Shown: positions 42,598 through 52,769 of the stretch, in pieces
Numbering within the stretch: the stretch's first letter is position 1
How the letters are laid out: each line of letters starts with the position of its first letter
DNA from: Streptococcus sp. CSL10205-OR2
GTDB taxonomy: Bacteria > Bacillota > Bacilli > Lactobacillales > Streptococcaceae
Assembly (NCBI RefSeq): GCF_025660655.1
Contig: NZ_JAOTIN010000006.1
Coordinates: 1-64,000 of the forward strand
Direction: 5' to 3'
Length of the DNA stretch: 64,000 nt
Made by a program: the position numbers and the translations under genes
The notes under the pieces: model-generated
Told to the model about the DNA's origin: nothing
The model's database searches: none
Seen by the model: the letters and a program-made list of their open reading frames with translations, nothing else

Positions 42598-45432
42598 ATG
42601 ATGTTATTCTCTAAAAAGAAATGGACAGTCATTCTACCTATTGCTACGAGTATCTTGCTATTTCCTTCAACGGTTTTAGCAGAAGATACCACTACTCAGG
42701 TAGACGTCCCGAAAGTAGAAGAAGTTGCTAGTATAGAACCATCAACTGATACAACCACTACTGAATTAAGTTCAGCCACAACGAATGATTTAAATTCTTC
42801 TCAAGAAAACTTATCATCAGAAGAACCAATTTCCTCTGAGAAACTTTTACTAGAAGAATCTGTTTCTGTTGATGAAACACAAAATTTTGTTTCTGATGGT
42901 AAAGAAGTGGATTCTTCCAAAGAAAATCAAGAATCAGTCCACAATGATGGTAATGTTAAAAATGAAGAAGAAATTGCCGGACAAGAAAAGGAAGCACCTA
43001 ACACAAGTGGTTTCAGAGCAAAAACTGGCTCAGCAAATTCTCAAGCTGTGACGGATGTTTCAGAAGGAACAACTGGACTACGTCTCCAATATCAAAGAGA
43101 GATTCCACAACAAACCAGTATTTTGTTTGCGGTTTGGTCTGATAAAAATGGTCAAGATGATCTGAGATGGTACCAAGCACAAACAGGCGGTGTCGCTTAT
43201 GCTAGTTATGATAATCATAAATCCTATGGTCTTTATCATGTCCATACTTACGCCAATCAAAATGGCCGTATGATTGGCTTAAATGCAACAACAATCACAA
43301 TAAAAGAGCCAAATCCAAAGACACAAATAACAAAAGTTGATGACAATCACTATCGTGTTAATGTAAGTGATGTACCACAAACTATTAAAGATATTTTGAT
43401 ACCAGTGTGGTCTGATAAAAATGGTCAAGATGATTTGAGATGGTATCAAGCCAAGAAATTATCCCCTACTCAATATGAGACCTTAATTGATATCAAAGAT
43501 CATAGAAACGATTTTGGACATTATCATGTCCATCTTTATGGATATAGTGAGATAACCAAATCACGTATTGGATTGCTGGCTACTCCGGGTTTCAATCATG
43601 AGAAGAAATCAGCAGATACCTATGCCAAAGTTAGTCTACAAGATTATGATAAAAATAATAGTACTTTTAATGTCGCAGTTGATGCCAGTCAATCAAGCAA
43701 GACCCTTCGCTATGTTCGAGTGGCGGTTTGGTCAGAAGCTAAAGGTTAAGATGATTTAAAATCGTATACTCCAACTATTGCAAATAAAAAAGCGATTGCG
43801 AAAGTAGATATTGCTAATCACAGTAATACGAGCGATTATTATATTGTCCATGTTTATACTGATTATAGTGATGGTAAAACCATTGGAACAGATCTTGGCA
43901 AACATTATATTAGCCAAATGTCAGTAAATACTCATTTAACGACAAGTGGCATTGAAATGGCATTTCAATCCGACCATGTCAAAGATTTAAGTCAAATTCG
44001 TTTTGCTGTTTGGTCAGACGAAAAAGGTCAAGATGATTTAAGATGGTATGCAGCTAATGCTAATGGTCTTGCAACAGCTAACTATACTAATCACAAAGGA
44101 TTTGGCACCTATCATATTCACACTTACCTTAATCAAAGTGGTCAATTAAAAGGATTAAAAGCCAATCAGATAACAATAAATAAACCATCAATAAAAGTAG
44201 CCATTAACAAAGTATCTAACACTAACTATGAAGTTGTTGTTAGCGATGTACCGTTATACATCAGTGGCATTGTCACACCTGTTTGGTCTGACAACAAAGG
44301 TCAGGATGATTTGAAATGGGTAGGGGCTGTTAAATTATCTCAAACGAGTTATCGATCAACTATTGATGTGAGAAATCACAATTTTGATAGCGGTCATTAC
44401 AGTGTTCATATATATGGTTATAATCAACTAGAAGCTAATCGTTTGATTGGTCTAGCTGGTAGTCCAGGCTTTGATGTTAAAAAAGTAGAACAAGGTAAGA
44501 TAACAGCAGTTGTTACCAATCATAAACCAAATGAGGGTACTTTAAATGTGCTTATCTCTGAAACACCACAATCTCCTAAGATAAAATCAGTTCGAGTAGC
44601 AGCGTGGTCAGAAAGTAAGCAAGAAAATCTTTCTTGGTATGTTTCTGATGCAGTGACAAATGGAACAATTCTTATTAACATCAACCAAGCTAATCACCAA
44701 CATAAAAAAGGTAATTACACCGTTCATGCTTATGTGACAAACACCAGTGGTCAAGAAATAGGCTTTAATTTAGGTAGCTATGCTTTAAATTCTAATAGTA
44801 AAGGGTCAGCATCACAGGGAAATTATAATGTGGTTAACCGTGTTGTTTACTTAGATGCTGGTCATGGTGGTAAAGACCCAGGTGCTGCATACTTTGGTCA
44901 TTCAGAAAAAGAATTAACAACCATCATGCAAAACCTGGTTAGACAACGCTTAGAAAAAGATGGCTATAAAGTGGTTACGACACGTGAATCTGAAAATGTC
45001 TTTGTTGATTTATTAGATCGTTCGAAAAAAGCAAATGCTTCCAATTCTGATTTATTCCTAAGCATGCATTTCAATGCCTCAGTTAATAGTAATATTAGTG
45101 GGATTGAAACTTATTGGTATCAATATTATGAAGAATACCCTTCACGCATCAATAAAACTTACCACAACAATCCAGAAAGATTAGCAAGAAGTCAAGTATT
45201 GGCAAATGCTATCCATTCAGAAACCATTAAAAGAACAGGTGCCCCAGATCGGGGAGTGAGACGAGAAACTTTTGCTGTTTTGAGAGAGATTACAGCACCG
45301 GCTGTTTTAGTTGAACTTGGTTTCTTATCAAATCGTTCAGAAAATAATAAGGTCAGTCAATCGGCTTACCAAGAAAAATTAGCAGATGGTATTGTTGCTG
45401 GTATTAAGAAATATTACCGTACTTATCCATAA
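42598..45432 (+). pseudogene. Bsp-like repeat N-acetylmuramoyl-L-alanine amidase broken by a TAA
   Basis: One reading frame of 945 codons is interrupted only by TAA at 43747-43749. It encodes a signal peptide (about 1-28), a Ser/Glu-rich spacer, six Bsp-like repeats and a C-terminal Amidase_3 domain with the zinc ligands in LDAGHGGKDPG, SEKELT, SMHFNA and VELGFLSN. The stop replaces the conserved Gln of the third VWSxxxGQDDLKWY core (CAA to TAA), and four codons on the core Trp is Ser (TGG to TCG). The signal peptide and the amidase are thus separated: the first part would be a 383-residue secreted fragment without enzyme. The downstream part could only be made by readthrough or an internal start at 43918, without a signal. 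Start 42598 (or 42601) is chosen for AGAGG just before it. Confidence 0.85.
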
Positions 45433-45454
45433 GTGATAAATTAAAAGCATAAAT

Positions 45455-45497
45455 AAAAAACCTTTCTTTGTAAAAAATCAGCAAAGAAAGGTTTTTT
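45455..45497. terminator. Strong intrinsic terminator
   Basis: A 16-bp stem (45455-45470 with 45482-45497) with A and T runs on both sides. Confidence 0.85.
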
Positions 45498-45530
45498 CGC
45501 TTAATATTAAGTAATATCAATGCGGTTTTA

Positions 45531-45539
45531 TGATATAAT
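45531..45539 (+). promoter_or_regulatory. Extended -10 promoter of pepT
   Basis: TGATATAAT, 31 bases before the pepT start. Confidence 0.6.
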
Positions 45540-45569
45540 AGTAAGGAAATTAGACAAAGAGGTAAAGCA

Positions 45570-46796
45570 ATGACTGACGATAAATTATTAGACCGATTTT
45601 TAACATATGTTAAGATTAATACACGTAGTAATCCAGAAAACACAACAACACCAACAACTGAATCACAAAAAGAATTTGTTTTAAATGTCTTGAAGCCTGA
45701 AATGGAGAACATTGGTTTAGAAAATGTTCATTATCTTGAACATAATGGTTACCTTATTGGTACTTTGCCAGCCAATGATGAAACCATGACTAGAAAGATT
45801 GGTTTTATTTCTCATGTTGACACTGCTGATTTTAATGCAGAAGGTGTCAATCCTCAAGTCATTACTAATTATGATGGTGGTGTTATTCAACTTGGTGATA
45901 CTAATTACCAATTAAATCCAAAAGATTTTCCAAATCTTAATAATTATCATGGTCAAACACTCATTACAACGGATGGGACAACCCTTTTAGGTGCTGATGA
46001 CAAATCAGGTATTGCTGAGATTATGACAGCAATGGCATATCTTATTGGCCACCCAGAAATTAAACACGGTGAAATACGTGTTGGTTTTGGTCCAGATGAA
46101 GAAATCGGTATTGGTGCAAATAAATTTGATGTTGCTGATTTTGATGTTGATTTTGCCTATACAGTAGATGGTGGACCACTTGGTGAATTACAATATGAAA
46201 CATTCAGTGCAGCTGGTGCAAGCATTCAATTTTTAGGAAGAAATGTTCATCCTGGTACAGCTAAGGGCCAAATGATTAATGCCCTTCAATTAGCCATGGA
46301 TTATCATAAAGAACTACCTGAAACAGATCGTCCAGAATTAACCGAAGGTTATGAAGGTTTTTTCCATCTCTTAAGTTTAAGTGGAACAGTTGAGGAAGCT
46401 TCAGCAGATTACATTATTCGTGATTTTGAAGATGATAATTTTATCAAACGTAAAGAGCTGATGGAAGAAATTGCAAAGCGCATGAATAATGAATTCGGTG
46501 AAGAACGTGTAAAAATCACCTTATCTGATCGTTATTACAATATGAAAAAAGTCATTGAAAAAGATATGACTAGCGTTGAGATTGCAAAACATGTCATGGA
46601 AAGTTTAGATATCAAGCCAGTTATCGAACCTATTCGTGGTGGAACTGATGGCTCTAAAATATCATTTATGGGTATTCCAACACCAAACATTTTTGCTGGT
46701 GGTGAAAACATGCATGGTCGATTTGAATTTGTCAGTCTAGAAACCATGGAAAAAGCCGTTGATGTGATTGTTGGTATTGCTAGTTTCAAAGACTAA
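45570..46796 (+). CDS. pepT: Peptidase T (tripeptide aminopeptidase)
   Basis: This 408-residue cytosolic zinc aminopeptidase of family M20B removes N-terminal residues from tripeptides. [41 protein letters not shown] and the C-terminal [19 protein letters not shown] carry the metal ligands and the catalytic Glu. Length and order match streptococcal PepT. AGAGGTAAAG lies before the ATG. Confidence 0.96.
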   Translation: MTDDKLLDRFLTYVKINTRSNPENTTTPTTESQKEFVLNVLKPEMENIGLENVHYLEHNGYLIGTLPANDETMTRKIGFISHVDTADFNAEGVNPQVITNYDGGVIQLGDTNYQLNPKDFPNLNNYHGQTLITTDGTTLLGADDKSGIAEIMTAMAYLIGHPEIKHGEIRVGFGPDEEIGIGANKFDVADFDVDFAYTVDGGPLGELQYETFSAAGASIQFLGRNVHPGTAKGQMINALQLAMDYHKELPETDRPELTEGYEGFFHLLSLSGTVEEASADYIIRDFEDDNFIKRKELMEEIAKRMNNEFGEERVKITLSDRYYNMKKVIEKDMTSVEIAKHVMESLDIKPVIEPIRGGTDGSKISFMGIPTPNIFAGGENMHGRFEFVSLETMEKAVDVIVGIASFKD

Positions 46797-46837
46797 CCCC
46801 CTATCCTTAATATGATACAATAGAGAGGAGATTAACA

Positions 46838-47329
46838 GTGATTAAGATATTTGGAAAGATTAGATACCACTTTCAACCAGAGTTGTCTTGGCTGATTAGC
46901 TACTGGTCTTTAGCGATGACACCAATCTTTATAGCTTTATCTTTGTTGTATGAACGAACAAGCTTCTCATTTCATGTCTTTATCTTATTTGGTGTTTTTA
47001 TCCTTTTAACAGGATTTGGACTTCATCGCTATTTTATCATCGAAGAAACTGGTTACCTTAGAATTGTCACGTTAAACTTTTTTTCTAAACAACGTCTTTT
47101 GATTTCAGATATTGCAAAAATTAATGTCACAAAATCGACCATAACAATCATTTTGACGAATGGTGATAAACGATTGTTTTACATGAGAAAGTGGCCTAAG
47201 AAATACTTTTTAGATGCCTTAGTGATTTGTGAATCCTTCAAAGGTGAAGTTGAGTTGCTTGATAATTTCATTCAGCTTGACTATTTTGAAATATATAAGG
47301 ATGATAAAAAAGCTCCTACGGTGTCGTAA
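46838..47329 (+). CDS. EbsA-like membrane protein (GTG start)
   Basis: This 163-residue protein has two hydrophobic segments (about 24-44 and 47-66) and a PH-like beta-rich cytosolic part (75-163). The start is GTG with GAGAGGAG 6 bases upstream. In streptococci a protein of this size and shape, annotated EbsA, lies between pepT and a convergent ferredoxin gene, as here. The function is not established. Its end overlaps the ferredoxin gene by 14 bases on the opposite strand. Confidence 0.75.
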   Translation: MIKIFGKIRYHFQPELSWLISYWSLAMTPIFIALSLLYERTSFSFHVFILFGVFILLTGFGLHRYFIIEETGYLRIVTLNFFSKQRLLISDIAKINVTKSTITIILTNGDKRLFYMRKWPKKYFLDALVICESFKGEVELLDNFIQLDYFEIYKDDKKAPTVS

Positions 47330-47510
47330 GAGCCTTTGTTGGACATGATTTGACAGCTAAGAGTGTCTCATCGGAGTATGGGACTTCTTGAATTAACTCC
47401 TCACTGTTTGAAAACTTAACAATGCCATTGTCATAGTAATCAAAAACATCGGAGTAAGTTTGGCAAAGTCCGCAAGCAATACATTTTTCTGGAATTATCG
47501 TTACTTTCAT
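47316..47510 (-). CDS. fer: Ferredoxin, single [4Fe-4S]
   Basis: This 64-residue electron carrier has CIACGLC (10-16) and a distal CPTKA cysteine (about 56), together four ligands for one [4Fe-4S] cluster. It is the small ferredoxin that many streptococci encode next to cmk. It is transcribed away from the LysM protein gene, and the 45-base gap between the two starts holds a perfect palindrome. Confidence 0.92.
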   Translation of the reverse strand: MKVTIIPEKCIACGLCQTYSDVFDYYDNGIVKFSNSEELIQEVPYSDETLLAVKSCPTKALTTP

Positions 47511-47528
47511 AGTATTATTGTAATACTA
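47510..47528. promoter_or_regulatory. Palindrome between divergent fer and LysM genes
   Basis: TAGTATTA, TTG, TAATACTA: 8-bp arms with a 3-base centre. It begins at the fer start codon and would cover the leader of both genes. Confidence 0.4.
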
Positions 47529-47555
47529 ATTTCAAGAATTAACAAGGGAGAAGGT

Positions 47556-48011
47556 ATGGTAAAGAAACCATGGGAGATGAAAGTTTTTGCTGAAAGAAGG
47601 CAAAATAACTCTCGAAAACATAAAGTGAGTACTGTTATCAGTACACCATTTTTAACTATTTTATTAGTTGTCTTCTTTGCTATTATTGTTGGTATTTTAT
47701 TAATTGTTGTTTACACTTCAAATGGTGGTTCTGAAAAACAATCCCTTGAAGAAGCGTTTTATAACCCAAATCGAACAACACAAAGTGTCGAGCAAGAAAC
47801 CACTCAAGTAGAAGAAACAACAGAAGTTGAAACAACAGTAGAAACACCAAAAGAAAATAGAAAAACAATTATCGTAGAAGCTGGAGAGGGTCCCTCACGT
47901 ATCGCTGAACGTGGAGGCATTTCACTTGAAAAATTATATGAATTAAACCCAGATAAAATGAGTACAGGTTCTTGGTTAGCTCATCCAGGAGATGAGGTTT
48001 TTGTTGAATAA
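47556..48011 (+). CDS. Membrane-anchored LysM-domain protein
   Basis: The product is 151 residues. A basic N-terminal stretch (1-26) precedes one membrane helix (about 27-50), a Thr/Glu-rich extracellular linker (55-98) and a C-terminal LysM domain (about 100-151: [23 protein letters not shown]). It should bind peptidoglycan outside the membrane. I chose ATG 47556 (GGGAGAAGG upstream) over the in-frame start at 47460, which would overlap ferredoxin and lacks a ribosome binding site. It is followed by cmk after 10 bases and is probably co-transcribed. Confidence 0.82.
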   Translation: MVKKPWEMKVFAERRQNNSRKHKVSTVISTPFLTILLVVFFAIIVGILLIVVYTSNGGSEKQSLEEAFYNPNRTTQSVEQETTQVEETTEVETTVETPKENRKTIIVEAGEGPSRIAERGGISLEKLYELNPDKMSTGSWLAHPGDEVFVE

Positions 48012-48021
48012 AGAGGAAAAA

Positions 48022-48711
48022 ATGACACCAATTCAAATTGCTATAGATGGTCCTGCTTCAAGTGGGAAAAGTACCGTTGCAAAGATTATTGCAAAAAAAT
48101 TAAATTATACCTATTTAGATACCGGTGCGATGTATCGTTCAATGACTTATTTGATATTAAGACACCAATTGACAGACGAACAAATTCCTGAAATTATTGC
48201 TTTATTAGATCAATTTCCTTTGTCTTTTGGTCACGACAATTATGGGAATCCCAAAGTTTTTGTCAGTGACGTTGATATTACTGATATTATTCGCCAAAAC
48301 GAAGTGACAAAAAATGTCTCTTGGGTTGCAGCTATTCCTGAAGTGCGAGAAAAATTGGTCGACCTTCAAAAAAGCATTGCGCTTGAAGGTGGCATTGTCA
48401 TGGATGGTCGAGACATCGGTACAGTTGTTTTACCAAAGGCTGAATTAAAAATCTTTTTAATTGCTTCGGTTGAAGAAAGAGCCAATCGTCGTTACAAGGA
48501 AAACCTTGAAAAAGGTATTCCGACTGATTTAGAAACCCTAAAAGAAGAAATTGCTCAAAGAGACTATAAAGATAGTCATCGTGAAGTATCTCCGTTAAAA
48601 GCGGCAGAAGATGCGATTACTTTAGACACAACTGGTTTAAGCATTGACGAAGTTGTCGACTTTATTTTACAAAAAGCAAATAAAATCATTGACAGTGAAA
48701 ATAAAATGTAG
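48022..48711 (+). CDS. cmk: Cytidylate kinase
   Basis: This 229-residue enzyme phosphorylates CMP and dCMP with [17 protein letters not shown] (about 7-20) is the P-loop, [10 protein letters not shown] the substrate site and DGRDIGTVV the family signature. ATG 48022 is preferred to the upstream start at 47992, which lies in the LysM gene; AGAGG is 9 bases ahead. Confidence 0.95.
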   Translation: MTPIQIAIDGPASSGKSTVAKIIAKKLNYTYLDTGAMYRSMTYLILRHQLTDEQIPEIIALLDQFPLSFGHDNYGNPKVFVSDVDITDIIRQNEVTKNVSWVAAIPEVREKLVDLQKSIALEGGIVMDGRDIGTVVLPKAELKIFLIASVEERANRRYKENLEKGIPTDLETLKEEIAQRDYKDSHREVSPLKAAEDAITLDTTGLSIDEVVDFILQKANKIIDSENKM

Positions 48712-48862
48712 TATTATAGTACTAATGGGAAAAGCAGAAGTGAGAACTTCTCGCCTTGCAATTAACGTTGTCTGGCTCTACATAACACATTTCAATGATG
48801 AAATATAATGTAGTGCGGGCTTGTTAATCAGGCCCGCTTTCGTTTTTCTCTAAAAAATAAAA
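48712..48862 (+). ncRNA. L20-type leader of the infC operon
   Basis: A 150-base leader before infC with a G+C-rich terminator (48815-48846) and a possible competing helix (ATGTAG around 48808 with CTACAT at 48778). In Firmicutes the infC-rpmI-rplT operon is controlled by ribosomal protein L20, which favours the terminator in such a leader. The assignment is from position and the terminator; I have not modelled the pseudoknot. Confidence 0.65.
48815..48846 (+). terminator. Leader terminator of infC
   Basis: GCGGGC (48815-48820) pairs with GCCCGC (48832-48837), then a T-rich tail. Confidence 0.75.
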
Positions 48863-48874
48863 GAGGTGAAGAAC

Positions 48875-49396
48875 ATAGCTAAGAAGGATTTGTTCATTAA
48901 CGATGAAATTCGCGTTCGCGAAGTGCGTCTTGTTGGTCTTGAAGGCGAACAATTAGGAATCAAAATGCTCAACGAAGCCCAAGCACTTGCTGATGAGGCT
49001 AATGTTGACTTGGTACTTATTCAACCACAGGCAACACCGCCTGTTGCCAAAATCATGGATTATGGCAAGTTTAAGTTTGAGTATCAGAAAAAACAAAAGG
49101 AACAACGCAAGAAACAAAGCGTTGTGACTGTTAAAGAAATACGCCTTAGTCCAGTCATCGATAAGGGTGACTTTGAGACCAAACTTCGTAATGGCCGTAA
49201 ATTCCTTGAAAAAGGAAATAAGGTTAAAGTTTCAGTTCGTTTCAAAGGACGTATGATTACCCATAAAGAAATTGGTGCAAAAGTTCTTTCAGATTTTGCT
49301 GAAGCAACACAAGATATTGCGATCATCGAGCAAAGAGCTAAAATGGATGGTCGTCAAATGTTTATGCAACTTGCCCCTATTTCTGAGAAGAAATAA
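48875..49396 (+). CDS. infC: Translation initiation factor IF-3, probable AUA start
   Basis: This factor of about 173 residues binds the 30S subunit and checks start codons. [14 protein letters not shown] and the C-terminal [13 protein letters not shown] are diagnostic. The only conventional start is GTG 48866, but that GTG is inside the ribosome binding site AGAGGTGAAG. The codon at the right distance is ATA 48875, giving (M)[12 protein letters not shown]-3 genes often use AUU or similar rare starts so that IF-3 represses its own synthesis. If GTG is used, the protein has three extra residues (MKN). Confidence 0.85.
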   Translation: MAKKDLFINDEIRVREVRLVGLEGEQLGIKMLNEAQALADEANVDLVLIQPQATPPVAKIMDYGKFKFEYQKKQKEQRKKQSVVTVKEIRLSPVIDKGDFETKLRNGRKFLEKGNKVKVSVRFKGRMITHKEIGAKVLSDFAEATQDIAIIEQRAKMDGRQMFMQLAPISEKK

Positions 49397-49434
49397 ATGT
49401 AACACATTATTATTTATTTAGGAGAGTATTAAAA

Positions 49435-49635
49435 ATGCCAAAACAAAAAACACATCGCGCATCAGCTAAACGTTTTAAACGTACAGGTTCAGGTGGCTTA
49501 AAACGTTTCCGTGCCTATACTTCACACCGTTTCCATGGTAAGACTAAGAAACAACGTCGTCATCTTCGTAAAGCTTCAATGGTAAGCAGTGGAGATTTCA
49601 AACGTATTAAAGCAATGCTTACTGGTCTTAAATAA
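49435..49635 (+). CDS. rpmI: 50S ribosomal protein L35
   Basis: A 66-residue, very basic protein, [20 protein letters not shown] at the start. It is the second gene of infC-rpmI-rplT, with TAGGAGAG before the ATG. Confidence 0.98.
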   Translation: MPKQKTHRASAKRFKRTGSGGLKRFRAYTSHRFHGKTKKQRRHLRKASMVSSGDFKRIKAMLTGLK

Positions 49636-49679
49636 GCAAACATAGAATATTAATAGAATTATTTGGAGGATTATTATAA

Positions 49680-50039
49680 ATGGCACGTGTTAAAGGTGGC
49701 GTTGTTGCACGCAAACGTCGTAAACGTATTTTAAAATTAGCAAAAGGTTACTATGGCTCAAAACATATCTTGTTCCGTACTGCAAAAGAACAAGTAATGA
49801 ACTCTTATTACTATGCCTACCGTGATCGTCGTCAAAAGAAACGTGACTTCCGTAAATTATGGATTACTCGTATCAATGCGGCAGCTCGTATGAATGGTTT
49901 ATCATATTCACAATTGATGCATGGTTTGAAATTAGCTGAAGTTGAAGTTAACCGTAAAATGTTAGCTGATTTAGCAGTTAACGATGCAGCAGCATTTACA
50001 GCTCTTGCTGACGCTGCTAAAGCAAAATTAGGAAAATAA
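49680..50039 (+). CDS. rplT: 50S ribosomal protein L20
   Basis: A 119-residue basic protein with [20 protein letters not shown] at the start and the globular C-terminus [16 protein letters not shown]. It binds 23S rRNA early in assembly and is expected to repress this operon through the leader. TTGGAGG is the ribosome binding site. Confidence 0.98.
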   Translation: MARVKGGVVARKRRKRILKLAKGYYGSKHILFRTAKEQVMNSYYYAYRDRRQKKRDFRKLWITRINAAARMNGLSYSQLMHGLKLAEVEVNRKMLADLAVNDAAAFTALADAAKAKLGK

Positions 50040-50050
50040 TCTTGATTGTG

Positions 50051-50082
50051 TCACTACTAATTAACTTAGTAGTGATTTTTTA
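50051..50082 (+). terminator. Terminator of the infC operon
   Basis: Perfect 10-bp stem (50051-50060 with 50066-50075), five-base loop and T run. Confidence 0.85.
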
Positions 50083-50156
50083 GTTTTTTCAATCTAGCTT
50101 AATTTAGCGATTTAATATATAATAGTAATGCTGACTAAATCTGATAGGAAAGACAT

Positions 50157-51992
50157 ATGAATATAAAAGAACTAAAAGAACGGCAGAAAAAAATTAGAAA
50201 TTTCTCGATTATTGCTCATATTGACCACGGGAAATCAACTTTGGCTGATCGTATCTTAGAAAAAACAGAAACGGTATCAAGTCGTGAAATGCAAAATCAA
50301 CTACTTGATAGTATGGATCTTGAGCGTGAGCGTGGTATTACCATTAAACTGAATGCTATTGAATTAAACTATACGGCAAAAGATGGTGAAACCTATATTT
50401 TCCATTTGATAGACACTCCAGGTCACGTTGACTTCACTTATGAAGTATCACGTAGTTTGGCTGCCTGTGAGGGAGCTATTTTAGTCGTTGATGCCGCTCA
50501 GGGTATTGAGGCACAAACCTTGGCTAATGTTTATCTAGCGCTAGATAATGATTTAGAAATTTTACCTGTGATCAATAAAATTGATTTACCAGCTGCTGAA
50601 CCTGAAAGAGTACGACATGAAATAGAAGATGTTATTGGAATTGATGCCAGTGAGGCTGTTTTAGCATCTGCCAAAGCAGGAATTGGGATTGAAGAGATTT
50701 TAGAGCAAATTGTAGAATACGTCCCAGAACCAACAGGAGATGTTGAAGCACCTCTTAAAGCTCTTATTTTCGACTCTGCTTATGATGCTTATCGTGGTGT
50801 CATTCTTCAAGTCAGAATTATGGATGGTATCGTTAAACCAGGTGATAAAATCCAAATGATGAGTAATGGTAAAACATTTGATGTCACAGAAGTTGGTATT
50901 TTTACACCTAAGGCTGTCGGTCGTGAGTTTTTAGCAACTGGAGATGTTGGCTATATTGCAGCAGCCATTAAAACGGTTGCTGATACGCGTGTAGGTGATA
51001 CTGTGACACTTGCTAATAACCCTGCCACAGAAGCTCTAGAGGGCTATAAGCAATTAAATCCAATGGTTTTTGCTGGGATTTACCCAATTGATTCTAATAA
51101 ATACAATGACCTTCGTGAAGCACTTGAAAAATTGCAATTAAACGACGCTAGTCTTCAGTTTGAACCAGAAACCTCACAAGCACTTGGTTTTGGTTTTCGT
51201 TGTGGATTCTTGGGTCTTCTACACATGGATGTTATCCAAGAGCGTTTGGAACGTGAATTTAATATTGATCTCATCATGACGGCACCGTCAGTGGTTTATC
51301 ATGTGAATACCACTGATGGTGAGATAGTGGAAGTATCAAACCCTAGTGAATTTCCAGAGCCAACTAGAATTGACAGTATTGAGGAACCTTACGTTAAAGC
51401 GCAAATCATGGTACCGCAAGAATTTGTCGGGGCTGTAATGGAATTGGCACAAAGAAAACGTGGTGATTTTGTAACCATGGATTACATCGATGATAATCGT
51501 GTTAACGTTATTTATCAGATTCCTCTAGCTGAAATTGTCTTTGATTTCTTTGATAAATTAAAATCATCGACACGTGGCTATGCCAGCTTTGATTATGAGA
51601 TTTCTGAGTACCGTCATTCTAAATTGGTGAAAATGGATATCCTCTTAAATGGTGATAAAGTAGATGCATTAAGCTTTATTGTTCATAAAGAATTTGCTTA
51701 TGAGCGTGGTAAAATTATTGTTGAGAAATTAAAGAAAATCATTCCTCGTCAACAGTTTGAAGTGCCTATTCAAGCAGCTATTGGACAAAAAATTGTTGCC
51801 AGATCTGATATTAAAGCATTACGTAAAAACGTTCTTGCCAAGTGTTATGGTGGGGATGTCTCACGTAAACGTAAACTCTTAGAAAAGCAAAAAGCAGGTA
51901 AAAAACGAATGAAATCTATTGGTTCTGTTGAAGTGCCACAAGAAGCATTTCTATCTGTCCTTAGCATGGATGATGATAATAAAAAATCATAA
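50157..51992 (+). CDS. lepA: Elongation factor 4 (LepA)
   Basis: A 611-residue GTPase that binds ribosomes and acts in back-translocation or initiation. G1 [13 protein letters not shown] (about 19-31), G3 DTPGHVDF, G4 NKIDLP and the C-terminal domain with [17 protein letters not shown] are as in all LepA proteins. Length is normal for the family. It has its own promoter and terminator. Confidence 0.97.
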   Translation: MNIKELKERQKKIRNFSIIAHIDHGKSTLADRILEKTETVSSREMQNQLLDSMDLERERGITIKLNAIELNYTAKDGETYIFHLIDTPGHVDFTYEVSRSLAACEGAILVVDAAQGIEAQTLANVYLALDNDLEILPVINKIDLPAAEPERVRHEIEDVIGIDASEAVLASAKAGIGIEEILEQIVEYVPEPTGDVEAPLKALIFDSAYDAYRGVILQVRIMDGIVKPGDKIQMMSNGKTFDVTEVGIFTPKAVGREFLATGDVGYIAAAIKTVADTRVGDTVTLANNPATEALEGYKQLNPMVFAGIYPIDSNKYNDLREALEKLQLNDASLQFEPETSQALGFGFRCGFLGLLHMDVIQERLEREFNIDLIMTAPSVVYHVNTTDGEIVEVSNPSEFPEPTRIDSIEEPYVKAQIMVPQEFVGAVMELAQRKRGDFVTMDYIDDNRVNVIYQIPLAEIVFDFFDKLKSSTRGYASFDYEISEYRHSKLVKMDILLNGDKVDALSFIVHKEFAYERGKIIVEKLKKIIPRQQFEVPIQAAIGQKIVARSDIKALRKNVLAKCYGGDVSRKRKLLEKQKAGKKRMKSIGSVEVPQEAFLSVLSMDDDNKKS

Positions 51993-51994
51993 TC

Positions 51995-52028
51995 AAAAAC
52001 CACTAGAAAATTGTTTCTAGTGGTTTTT
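51995..52028. terminator. Bidirectional terminator, lepA / cstR
   Basis: 15-bp stem (51995-52009 with 52014-52028) with A and T runs, between convergent genes. Confidence 0.85.
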
Positions 52029-52037
52029 AGTGTTATT

Positions 52038-52295
52038 TTATTTTTTAACAACTAAATCAATGGCTGCTTTTAGTTTTTCTTCCTGTTTTTCAGGGTCACT
52101 GTCTGGATGTTCGATACATTCTATGACTTTATTAGCAATTGCAAGTCCCATAATCCTGTTTATACTAGATCTAACAGCACTTAATTGCGTCACAATATCA
52201 ATACATTCCTTGTCTTCTTCAACCATTTTATGAATGCCTCTTAGTTGTCCTTCAGTACGTTTGAGACGATTTAAAATATCTTTTTTTGATGTCAT
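52038..52295 (-). CDS. cstR: CstR-type persulfide-sensing repressor (CsoR family)
   Basis: An 85-residue all-helical repressor. Two cysteines, in EEDKECIDI (about 31) and NKVIECIEH (about 60), match the reactive pair of CstR. The histidine-and-second-cysteine copper site of CsoR (HxxxC) is absent. CstR dimers are modified by persulfides and then release DNA. It is divergent to an operon of rhodaneses and a CoA-disulfide reductase, with a GC-rich operator between, which supports this role. Confidence 0.85.
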   Translation of the reverse strand: MTSKKDILNRLKRTEGQLRGIHKMVEEDKECIDIVTQLSAVRSSINRIMGLAIANKVIECIEHPDSDPEKQEEKLKAAIDLVVKK

Positions 52296-52346
52296 TACTG
52301 ATTCACTCCTTGTATAACTAATATACTATTTGTCTTTATTTTCGTC

Positions 52347-52366
52347 AAATCACAAAAATGTGATTT
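52347..52366. repeat. Inverted repeat in the cstR/rhodanese intergenic region
   Basis: AAATCACA (52347-52354), AAAA, TGTGATTT (52359-52366), just upstream of the operon's -35. It may be a second operator or part of the cstR promoter region. Confidence 0.4.
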
Positions 52367-52369
52367 CTT

Positions 52370-52398
52370 TTGACAATCATTTTCCGATATGGTAATAT
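52370..52398 (+). promoter_or_regulatory. Promoter of the sulfide-response operon
   Basis: -35 TTGACA (52370-52375), 17 bases and -10 TAATAT (52393-52398). The last bases of the -10 are within the CstR operator. Confidence 0.6.
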
Positions 52399-52413
52399 AC
52401 CGGTAGGGGTATA
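52396..52413. promoter_or_regulatory. CstR/CsoR-type operator
   Basis: TATACCGGTAGGGGTATA has the ATACC...GGTAT inverted arms around G/C-rich centre typical of CsoR/CstR operators. It overlaps the -10 and ends 14 bases before the first start codon. Confidence 0.7.
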
Positions 52414-52427
52414 TAAAGGAGGTCTTT

Positions 52428-52769
52428 ATGACATTTATTGAAAATATAAAAGCATTATTTTCAGAACCATTTGAGTCGATATCAACAAATGAATTAGAAA
52501 ATCTATTAGCATCTAAGAATATTCAGTTAATTGATGTCAGAACACCTGAAGAATTTAAACAATCACACATTTCTAAGGCAAGAAATGTTCCCTTAAGTCA
52601 AATCAATAGTTTTGTTGCACCAAAAGATAAAAAAGTGTATGTCATTTGTCAGTCAGGCATGCGAAGTAAAAAAGCGGCTCATCATCTCACTAAAAAAGGC
52701 TATCAGGTCATTAATGTTCGCGGTGGCATGAGTCAATGGCAAGGTAAAGTAATAGGAGGTCAAAAATGA
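52428..52769 (+). CDS. Rhodanese-domain protein
   Basis: A 113-residue single rhodanese domain (about 18-110) with active-site loop CQSGMRS around the persulfide-forming cysteine. It would move sulfane sulfur between low-molecular-weight thiols and acceptors. It is the first gene behind the CstR operator and overlaps the next gene by 4 bases. AAAGGAGG is the ribosome binding site. Confidence 0.9.
   Translation: MTFIENIKALFSEPFESISTNELENLLASKNIQLIDVRTPEEFKQSHISKARNVPLSQINSFVAPKDKKVYVICQSGMRSKKAAHHLTKKGYQVINVRGGMSQWQGKVIGGQK

Noticed and set aside
43747-43749. TAA as a recoded amino acid (selenocysteine or similar)
   Set aside because: Selenocysteine uses TGA; the paralogous repeats have Gln (CAA) at the site, so a point mutation is the simple explanation.
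52038-52295. Copper sensor CsoR
   Set aside because: The Cys-His-Cys copper site is missing, and the neighbouring operon handles sulfur rather than copper.
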